A model generated the notes under the pieces. It was given only the letters and a program-made list of their open reading frames with translations. It searched no databases and was not told the DNA's origin. A stretch of DNA of 64,000 bases from positions 1 to 64,000 of the forward strand of contig CAWBTC010000001.1 in the NCBI GenBank assembly GCA_963791635.1. Reading direction: 5' to 3'. Source of the stretch: VFMC01 sp963791635. GTDB taxonomy: Bacteria; Actinomycetota; Acidimicrobiia; Acidimicrobiales; Ilumatobacteraceae. This document shows, piece after piece, positions 58,265 through 64,000 of the stretch. Position numbers and translations under genes: made by a program. Position 1 is the first letter of the stretch. Every line of letters starts with the position of its first letter.

Positions 58265-58813
58265 GTGACCCGTCCGCTGTTCCAGGCACCCGTCCGACAC
58301 CAGGCCAGGAGGGCCGCCCTCCTGCTGGGTGCCGCGCTCGCCGCCGTGACGCTGTCGGCGTGCACCACCTTCACCGACAACGCCAACGCCGCGCGCGTGG
58401 GCGATGCCGAGCTGAGTCGTGACGATCTCGAGCAATACGTCCAAGAGGCCCTCGAGGCGCAGGACTCCACGACCGGCGCCGACGAGCTGCAGGGCGACGG
58501 CTTCCGCCAGATCATCGCGTCGTGGATCGTCGACGAGATCATCCGCCAGCAGCTTGCCGCCGACGGCGATTCGATCACCGACGACGACATCGTGGCCGCC
58601 GAGAGCCAGCTGGCCGAGCAGCTCGCGGGCGTGGAGGTCCCCGAGTTCCTCCGCCAGTTCGAGGTTCGCAGCCTGTCCACCCGGGCCGCATATCAGCGCA
58701 CTCAGAACGACACGTCGCTTGTCGACTTCGCCCGCGAGCTCTCGGTCTACGTCGACCCGTACTACGGCTATTGGGACATCTCGACCGGACTCGTCCAGCC
58801 GCTGGGGTCGTGA
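58265..58813 (+). CDS. Lipoprotein with SurA N-terminal-like domain, 182 aa
   Basis: GTG start. The signal peptide AALLLGAALAAVTLSAC has a lipobox. The mature helical part ARVGDAELSRDDLEQYVQEA with IIASWIVDEIIRQQLAADGD resembles the chaperone domain of SurA/PrsA without a peptidyl-prolyl isomerase domain. It overlaps the MazG gene by 4 bp (GTGA). The same lipoprotein-mazG pairing is usual in actinobacteria. Confidence 0.82.
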   Translation: MTRPLFQAPVRHQARRAALLLGAALAAVTLSACTTFTDNANAARVGDAELSRDDLEQYVQEALEAQDSTTGADELQGDGFRQIIASWIVDEIIRQQLAADGDSITDDDIVAAESQLAEQLAGVEVPEFLRQFEVRSLSTRAAYQRTQNDTSLVDFARELSVYVDPYYGYWDISTGLVQPLGS

Positions 58814-60303
58814 CCGACCGCCGGAACCAGCTGGTGGATGCGAGCGCTTGCCCAACCGTCGTCGTGGTCGGGCTCGGCCCGGGCGACGACCGTTGGATCA
58901 CCCAGCAGACGCTGCAGGCGATCTCTCACGCACCGGTGAGGTTCGTGCGCACGCGGCGCCACCCGACATCGGCCCTCGTGGGTGACGATGCCACCAGCTT
59001 CGACGACGTCTACGACGCCGCCGCCACCTTCACCGACGTGTACGCCGCGATCGTCGATCGGCTCGTGGCTGCAGCGATCGAGCACGGCGAGGTGCTGTAC
59101 GCCGTACCGGGCTCACCCCTCGTGCTCGAGCGCACCGTTCGCCTGCTGCGCAAAGACCCGCGCATCGACTGCCGCGTGCTGCCCGCGATCTCCTTTCTCG
59201 ATCTCGCATACGAGCGCCTCGGCATCGACCCGGTCGAGACCGGACTACGCCTGATCGACGGCCACGCATTCGCCACTGCGAGCGCCGCCTACACCGGTCC
59301 GATGCTCGTCGCCCACACCCACGCCAACTGGGTGCTGAGCGACATCAAGCTCGCCGCCGAGAGCGCAACGGGCGACGAACCAGTCGTGATCCTCCAACGG
59401 CTCGGCACCGACCAGGAAGTCATCACCCACACCACGTGGGCCGATCTCGACCGCGCCGTCGAGGCAGACCACCTCACGAGCATCTACGTGCCAGGCCTCG
59501 GCGCCCCGGTCGGCGCCGAGCTCGTGCGGTTCCACGAACTCGCCCGGGTGCTGCGCGAGCAGTGCCCATGGGACCAGGAGCAGACCCATCGCTCGCTCGT
59601 GAAGTACCTCCTGGAGGAGACCTACGAGGTGGTCGACGCGATCGAGGCGCTCGACCCCGACGACCCGGCGACCGACGACGACCTCGTCGAAGAGCTCGGC
59701 GACCTGCTGTACCAGATCGAGTTCCATGCCACGATCGCGGAGCAGGAGGGCCGGTTCACGATCGCCGACGTCGCCCAGCGCGTGCACGACAAGTTGGTGC
59801 GTCGCCACCCTCACGTGTTCCCACCCGAGGGTGGGGACGCCGTCGAGGTGAGCGGAGCCGACGAGGTGGTGACCAACTGGGATGCGATCAAGCGCATCGA
59901 GAAGCAACGCGACAGCATCTTCGACGGCATCCCGAACTCCCAGCCGTCGCTCGGATACGCGTACGCCGTCCAGCGCAAGGCCGCCAAGGTCGGCTTCGAC
60001 TGGCCCGACGTGCACGGCGCGGTGCCGAAGATCGCGGAGGAGACAGCCGAGGTGCTCGAGGCCCACGCGTCCGGCGACGAACAGCACCTCGCCGACGAGG
60101 TCGGCGATCTGTTGTTCGCCGTCGTGAACGTCGCGCGGCATCTGGGTGTCGAGCCCGAGGCGGCGCTGAGAGCGGCGACACGCAAGTTCCGGACCCGGTT
60201 CGAAGGCGTCGAGCGTCTTGCACGCGAACGCGAGATCGACCTGCACACCGCCGGCCTCACGGTGCTCGACGCACTCTGGGACCAGGTGAAAGCGTCGGGC
60301 TGA
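58810..60303 (+). CDS. mazG: MazG fused to tetrapyrrole methylase domain (YabN-like)
   Basis: GTG 58810; 497 aa. Residues 1-230 are a tetrapyrrole-methylase-like fold (VVVVGLGPGDDRWITQQTLQ, YAVPGSPLVLERTVRLLRKD). Two MazG repeats follow: CPWDQEQTHRSLVKYLLEET with EELGDLLYQIEFHATIAEQE, then KIAEETAEVLEAHASGDEQH with DEVGDLLFAVVNVARHLG. MazG hydrolyses nucleoside triphosphates to monophosphates and so cleans the nucleotide pool. The last codons VKASG-stop form the first unit of a 63-bp tandem repeat. Confidence 0.95.
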   Translation: MTDRRNQLVDASACPTVVVVGLGPGDDRWITQQTLQAISHAPVRFVRTRRHPTSALVGDDATSFDDVYDAAATFTDVYAAIVDRLVAAAIEHGEVLYAVPGSPLVLERTVRLLRKDPRIDCRVLPAISFLDLAYERLGIDPVETGLRLIDGHAFATASAAYTGPMLVAHTHANWVLSDIKLAAESATGDEPVVILQRLGTDQEVITHTTWADLDRAVEADHLTSIYVPGLGAPVGAELVRFHELARVLREQCPWDQEQTHRSLVKYLLEETYEVVDAIEALDPDDPATDDDLVEELGDLLYQIEFHATIAEQEGRFTIADVAQRVHDKLVRRHPHVFPPEGGDAVEVSGADEVVTNWDAIKRIEKQRDSIFDGIPNSQPSLGYAYAVQRKAAKVGFDWPDVHGAVPKIAEETAEVLEAHASGDEQHLADEVGDLLFAVVNVARHLGVEPEAALRAATRKFRTRFEGVERLAREREIDLHTAGLTVLDALWDQVKASG

Positions 60304-60498
60304 ACGGGCGCGAATTCGACGTCGTCACCGACGCCGAACAACGACACGGTGAAGGCGTCGGGCTGAACAGGCGCGAATTCGACGTCGTCACCGACGCCGA
60401 ACAACGACACGGTGAAGGCGTCGGGCTGAACAGGCGCGAATTCGACGTCGTCACCGACGCCGAACAACGACACGGTGAAGGCGTCGGGCTGAACGGGT
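60286..60498. repeat. 63-bp tandem repeat containing copies of the mazG stop
   Basis: Units start at 60286, 60349 and 60412, plus a partial at 60475. Each begins GTGAA(A/G)GCGTCGGGCTGA, i.e. the last codons and stop of mazG, and continues through GAATTCGACGTCGTC. Copies 2 and 3 are identical; copy 1 differs at a few bases. The array ends 5 bp before the stop of the next (convergent) gene. Confidence 0.93.
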
Positions 60499-60502
60499 GG
60501 GG

Positions 60503-61408
60503 TCAGCGAGCGGACGACCGGCGCATGGCGCGACCGATCACATCCGCCGACGGCAACTCCGCACCGAGGCTGCGCGTGTTCAAGCGGTGACAGGCGTAGT
60601 CGAACGAGGTCGTCGCCCGCCACGTGCTGAGCACCATGCCGCACACGAACAGCGCCCCGACGGTCCCGAGACCGAACAGCACGAGCGTGGTGTGCCACGA
60701 CCTGGGCAAGAACTCCACCAGGACGTTCACGAAGAGCCGGTAGGTCACGCCGGCCATCGGCAGCCACAAGAGCTTGGCGAACTCGTCGGACAGCGCACCG
60801 ATGCGGCTCGCAGCGCTGCGGAACGATCCCACCACCATCACGTGCCCGATGCCGAGCCCTGCGAACGCACAGACGAGCACCGGCACCCGGTTCGGTCCCT
60901 GCATCTCGAGGCCGGCCAACACGCCGACCGGGCCCAACAGGTACACCGCCATCGGCAGAAACGGCGAGGTCGACAGTGGCGACACCCGCCGCACGTTGAA
61001 CGCGGCTGACACCGTCCAACAGAACCAACCCAGGTAGGCCGCCACGGCGGACACGACCGTCGTGGCACCGAACCACGCATGCTCGTCGAGCGGCACCATG
61101 AAGTTGCGCGTGTCACCCAGGTCGAATGACGGGACCAAGGCGCCGAGGAGGAGCATCTGCGCAAGCACGCCACCCACCCAGCCGAGCGTCGCGATCACCC
61201 CGGCGCCGTGGGTGGGCAGCAACCACCGGTGGCGGTGCTGACGCGAGCGGCGACCGACGGTGGCGGACGCTGGTTGCAGCTCCGCCGCCCATTGCTCCCA
61301 CACCTCCGGCGGGACCTCTGAACGCGACGACACCCGAGGCGGCAGCACCGGTGATGTCGCCAATGGCTGCCCGCTGTCGGGCACATAGGACAGGGCGTCG
61401 TTCTCCAC
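60503..61408 (-). CDS. Multi-pass membrane protein, 301 aa, unknown function
   Basis: GTG start at 61408. A ~65-residue cytosolic N-terminus (PPEVWEQWAAELQPASA) is followed by about six hydrophobic segments, e.g. GVIATLGWVGGVLAQMLLLG, TTVVSAVAAYLGWFCWTVSA, LPMAVYLLGPVGVLAGLEMQ and VLFGLGTVGALFVCGMVLS. The cytosolic tail is basic. No family recognised; possibly a DUF4328-like protein. It is divergent from eno. Confidence 0.75.
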   Translation of the reverse strand: MENDALSYVPDSGQPLATSPVLPPRVSSRSEVPPEVWEQWAAELQPASATVGRRSRQHRHRWLLPTHGAGVIATLGWVGGVLAQMLLLGALVPSFDLGDTRNFMVPLDEHAWFGATTVVSAVAAYLGWFCWTVSAAFNVRRVSPLSTSPFLPMAVYLLGPVGVLAGLEMQGPNRVPVLVCAFAGLGIGHVMVVGSFRSAASRIGALSDEFAKLLWLPMAGVTYRLFVNVLVEFLPRSWHTTLVLFGLGTVGALFVCGMVLSTWRATTSFDYACHRLNTRSLGAELPSADVIGRAMRRSSAR

Positions 61409-61473
61409 GACCGTTCATCGACATCTTGGATGCAGATCTTGATCAGAGTGTGTTCTGGCTACCGTGTGTCTTC

Positions 61474-63441
61474 ATGAGCGAAATCGTCAACATCGTCGGC
61501 CGCGAGATCCTCGACTCCCGAGGCAACCCCACCGTGGAGGTGGAGGTAGAGCTCGACAGCGGCGCTCTCGGGCGCGCGGCGGTCCCGTCCGGCGCCTCCA
61601 CCGGTGAGCACGAAGCCGTCGAGCTCCGCGATGGCGGTGAGCGGTATCTCGGCAAGGGCGTGCAGACCGCTGTCGGCTACGTCAACGGAGAGATCGCCGA
61701 CGTGTTGCGGGGCATCGGTGGGCTCGAGCAACGTCTCGTCGACACCGAGCTGAACTCGCTCGACGGGACGGCGAACAAGGCCCGTCTCGGCGCGAACGCC
61801 ATCCTCGGCACCAGCCTCGCCGTCGCGAAGGCCGCGGCCGCCGAGCTGCAGCTGCCGCTGTACCGCTACATCGGCGGTCCGAACGCCCATGTGCTCCCCG
61901 TGCCGATGATGAACGTCCTCAACGGTGGCGTGCACGCCGACAACAGCATCGACATGCAGGAGTTCATGATCATGCCCGTCGGTGCACCGAGCTTCCGCGA
62001 AGCCCTTCGCTGGGGCACCGAGACGTACCACACGCTCAAGAAGGTGCTCCACGACCGCAAGCTCTCCACCGCTGTCGGCGACGAGGGAGGCTTCGCTCCC
62101 GACCTCGCGTCGAACGAAGACGCGATCCGCCTCCTCGTGGAGGCGATCACCGCAGCCGGCTACACCCCCGGCGAGGACATCTCGATCGCGATGGACCCTG
62201 CGATGAGCGAGCTCTACCGAGACGGCCGCTACCACCTCGCCGGCGAAGGCAAGGTGCTCAGCCCCGACGAGATGGTCGCGTACTGGACGCGGCTCGTCGA
62301 CACGTACCCGATCGTCAGCATCGAAGACGGAATGGCAGAGGATGACTGGGAGGGCTGGGCCGCCCTGTCGAACGCGTTGCGGAACCGGGTGCAACTCGTC
62401 GGCGACGACCTCTTCGTCACCAACGTCACCCGCCTCCGCATGGGCATCGACCGCAAGATCGCCAACAGCGTGCTCGTGAAGGTGAACCAGATCGGAACCC
62501 TGACCGAGACGCTCGACACCGTCGAGCTCGCCACGACCAACGGCTACACCAGCGTGATGAGCCACCGCAGCGGCGAGACGGAGGACGCGACCATCGCCGA
62601 CCTCGCCGTCGCCACCAACTGCGGCCAGATCAAGACCGGCGCGCCGGCTCGCAGCGACCGTGTGGCGAAGTACAACCAGCTGCTCCGCATCGAAGAGGAG
62701 CTGGGCGAATCGGCAGCCTTCCGCGGTCGCAAGGCCCTCGCCCCGCTGATCTGCGCTGATCCTGCGCTGATCCTGCGCGGGAGCGACGGAGGTCCGACGG
62801 ACCGCGCGCCGGGTGCCACCCATCGTGCGGATCGAGATGCGAGACTGTCGCCGATGAGCAACGGACACACCACGAGTGCTGTGTCGCGCCCGTGCGCCAG
62901 CACCCCTCGTGTCCGTGCTGCGCGCCCCGGTGATCGTGGCGAACCACGACCTGACACCACCTTGTTCGGTATCCGCTCGGTCGACACCCGCTCGGTCGAC
63001 ACCCGCTCGGTCGACACCCGCTCGGTCGACACCCGCTCGGTCGACGACGACCACCAGCTGGTCACGGGTCGCCCCCACCGCTGGCTGCTCGGCCTCGCAG
63101 GTCTCGCGATCGTCGGCGCGACCGTCGCCGCGCTGTTCGTGCTGCCAGTTCAGGCATGGTTGCGACAAGAGGACGAGATCCTCCAGAAGCAGCAGGAACT
63201 GTCGGTGCTCACCGAGGCCAACCGCAAGCTCGGTACCGAGGTCGACCACCTCTCGACACCCGAGGGCGCGAAGGAGGCCGCACGCGACGAGCTCGGCGTC
63301 GTCGGCCCGGGCGAGAACCGGATCTCGGTGTTGCCGATCGACAACGGCCCACTGCCGCTGCCAGCGGGCTGGCCGTACGACACGATCGGCCAGATCGTGG
63401 CCGTTCAGCAGTCGTCTCCCGCCGTCACCGTCGCTCCCTGA
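61474..63441 (+). CDS. eno: Enolase in continuous frame with FtsB/DivIC-like protein
   Basis: ATG 61474. Residues ~1-424 are a complete enolase: REILDSRGNPTVEVEVELDS, GANAILGTSLAVAKAAA, GDEGGFAPDLASNEDA, SIEDGMAEDDWEGW, GDDLFVTN, VKVNQIGTLTETL and SHRSGETEDATIADLA. No stop follows; the frame runs on via RKALAPLICADPALIL, five SVDTR repeats, a transmembrane helix (WLLGLAGLAIVGATVAALFV) and a coiled coil plus FtsB/DivIC motif to 63441 (655 aa). A TGA in the +1 frame sits at 62747, exactly where an enolase should end, so one extra base would explain the fusion. Enolase makes phosphoenolpyruvate in glycolysis. Confidence 0.85.
   Translation: MSEIVNIVGREILDSRGNPTVEVEVELDSGALGRAAVPSGASTGEHEAVELRDGGERYLGKGVQTAVGYVNGEIADVLRGIGGLEQRLVDTELNSLDGTANKARLGANAILGTSLAVAKAAAAELQLPLYRYIGGPNAHVLPVPMMNVLNGGVHADNSIDMQEFMIMPVGAPSFREALRWGTETYHTLKKVLHDRKLSTAVGDEGGFAPDLASNEDAIRLLVEAITAAGYTPGEDISIAMDPAMSELYRDGRYHLAGEGKVLSPDEMVAYWTRLVDTYPIVSIEDGMAEDDWEGWAALSNALRNRVQLVGDDLFVTNVTRLRMGIDRKIANSVLVKVNQIGTLTETLDTVELATTNGYTSVMSHRSGETEDATIADLAVATNCGQIKTGAPARSDRVAKYNQLLRIEEELGESAAFRGRKALAPLICADPALILRGSDGGPTDRAPGATHRADRDARLSPMSNGHTTSAVSRPCASTPRVRAARPGDRGEPRPDTTLFGIRSVDTRSVDTRSVDTRSVDTRSVDDDHQLVTGRPHRWLLGLAGLAIVGATVAALFVLPVQAWLRQEDEILQKQQELSVLTEANRKLGTEVDHLSTPEGAKEAARDELGVVGPGENRISVLPIDNGPLPLPAGWPYDTIGQIVAVQQSSPAVTVAP
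62854..63441 (+). CDS. FtsB/DivIC-like division protein (alternative start if not fused)
   Basis: The ATG at 62854 (MSNGHTTSAVSRPCASTPRV) could start a separate 195-aa protein. It would have a disordered basic N-terminus, SVDTR repeats, one transmembrane helix and the septum-formation-initiator coiled coil ILQKQQELSVLTEANRKLGT. This is followed by HLSTPEGAKEAARDELGVVG with the usual AR-ELG-V-GE/N ending. eno-ftsB adjacency is standard in actinobacteria. No clear Shine-Dalgarno precedes the ATG. Confidence 0.6.
   Translation: MSNGHTTSAVSRPCASTPRVRAARPGDRGEPRPDTTLFGIRSVDTRSVDTRSVDTRSVDTRSVDDDHQLVTGRPHRWLLGLAGLAIVGATVAALFVLPVQAWLRQEDEILQKQQELSVLTEANRKLGTEVDHLSTPEGAKEAARDELGVVGPGENRISVLPIDNGPLPLPAGWPYDTIGQIVAVQQSSPAVTVAP
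62974..63048. repeat. 15-bp coding tandem repeat (RSVDT), five units
   Basis: CGCTCGGTCGACACC is repeated at 62974, 62989, 63004 and 63019, and a final diverged unit at 63034. It encodes RSVDT in the cytosolic linker before the FtsB-like membrane helix; copy changes stay in frame. Confidence 0.92.
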
Positions 63442-63571
63442 ACGCCGTGCCCGCCATGCGCCGGGAAATCGTGCTCCCAGGCGGCGACATCGCACACATC
63501 GGCTCGCTAGTGTCCGTGCCGATCGCACACAGCGTCCGCTCTGGAGAGCGACCGCATTTCGGGGGGTACAC

Positions 63572-64000
63572 GTGGCCGGCAGCATTCTCGGAAACCGGGT
63601 TCTTCGCAAAGAAGATCCGAAGTTCCTCACGACGGGCGGCAAGTACGTCGACGACCTGCTCGACGAGCCCGCCCTCGCCGGCGCGCTGCACGTCACGTAC
63701 GTCCGGTCCTCCGTCGCCCACGGCACGATCACCAACATCGACGTGTCGGGCGCGCTCGAGGTGCCCGGCGTGGTCGCTGTGTTCACTGCTGCCGACCTCG
63801 GCCTCGAGCCTGTCGCCTCCGACTTCAACCCGATGGTCGCCCGCGGCTTGCTGGCGATCGACAAGGTCCGCTACGTCGGCGAGCCCGTCGCCGTCGTCCT
63901 CGCCACCGACCCTCGCGTCGGCGAGGATGCGATCGAGCAGGTGATCGTCGACTACGACGTGCTCCCCGCGCTGATCGACATGGAAGCATCGATGGCCAGC
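63572..64000 (+). CDS. Xanthine dehydrogenase-family molybdopterin-binding subunit, 3' partial
   Basis: GTG 63572 follows GGGGGGT. The visible 143 residues start GSILGNRVLRKEDPKFLTTG with GKYVDDLLDEPALAGALHVT, then VRSSVAHGTITNIDVSGALE and VRYVGEPVAVVLATDPRVGE. This is the N-terminal domain of the large subunit (CoxL/XdhA type) of molybdenum hydroxylases such as aerobic CO dehydrogenase or xanthine dehydrogenase. The molybdopterin-binding part lies beyond the window, so the substrate type cannot be assigned. Confidence 0.92.
   Translation, partial: MAGSILGNRVLRKEDPKFLTTGGKYVDDLLDEPALAGALHVTYVRSSVAHGTITNIDVSGALEVPGVVAVFTAADLGLEPVASDFNPMVARGLLAIDKVRYVGEPVAVVLATDPRVGEDAIEQVIVDYDVLPALIDMEASMAS

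Noticed and set aside
59811..61076. Minus-strand frame with a perfect 21-aa repeat
   Set aside because: The repeat is only the 63-bp DNA array read on the other strand, merging mazG antisense with membrane-gene shadow.
61459..63864. 801-codon minus-strand frame across enolase and the division protein
   Set aside because: Enolase motifs on the plus strand are complete; the antisense frame is composition-driven.

Overview
The window is high-GC DNA packed with intact genes. GTG starts, ATGA/GTGA start-stop overlaps, an F420-type luciferase-like oxidoreductase, the actinobacterial mini-proteins bL37 and bS22, the tatD-(secreted protein)-rsmA-ispE block and the mfd-DUF4032-SurA-like-mazG-eno block all point to an actinobacterium. 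An Acidimicrobiia (Ilumatobacter-like) source is my best inference; no 16S gene is present to confirm it.

Layout. 1-9.6 kb: secreted TAP-like peptidase (5' end outside the window), RecB-like Fe-S nuclease, a bL37 / prolyl oligopeptidase / VOC / L,D-transpeptidase operon, a PHP phosphoesterase and ychF. 9.6-14.8 kb: an accessory island bounded by a 70-bp direct repeat that copies the 3' end of ychF. It holds a DUF4143 ATPase behind four 23-bp iterons, an XRE regulator, a frameshifted nucleotidyltransferase, a HEPN/MNT toxin-antitoxin pair and two unknowns. 14.8-23.7 kb: an arginine-rich amphipathic repeat protein with a membrane partner, an epimerase remnant, an MFS exporter, a P450 gene carrying five apparent one-base insertions, a beta-lactamase-like lipoprotein, a double ACT protein and an EamA transporter.

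23.7-33.6 kb is the most striking block. A LuxR-type regulator of about 820 aa faces a reverse-strand operon encoding an Hsp70-like ATPase with a transmembrane segment and an outside domain, an IniB-type Asx-rich repeat protein, a second small IniB-N protein, and two dynamin-like GTPases of 619 and 486 aa. Order and sizes match mycobacterial iniB-iniA-iniC with IniR, but here a membrane-anchored chaperone is added. I infer an envelope-stress and membrane-remodelling system.

33.7-64 kb is mostly housekeeping: aminotransferase plus Lrp regulator, amidase, rsmI, metG, tatD, rsmA, ispE, tRNA-Gln, a short glmU lacking its acetyltransferase half, prs, rplY, pth, an ABC-F protein, mfd, mazG, and an enolase whose reading frame runs without a stop into an FtsB/DivIC-like membrane protein. 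The window ends inside a molybdopterin-binding oxidoreductase subunit.

A pervasive feature is short intergenic repeats: (1) a palindrome with a GGGACTCGG tail (3 loci); (2) ATGAGAGAT/ATCTCTCAT palindromes (5 copies); (3) TTCTGGTCGCG palindromes (4 copies); and several tandem arrays with periods of 10, 11, 14, 15 and 63 bp.
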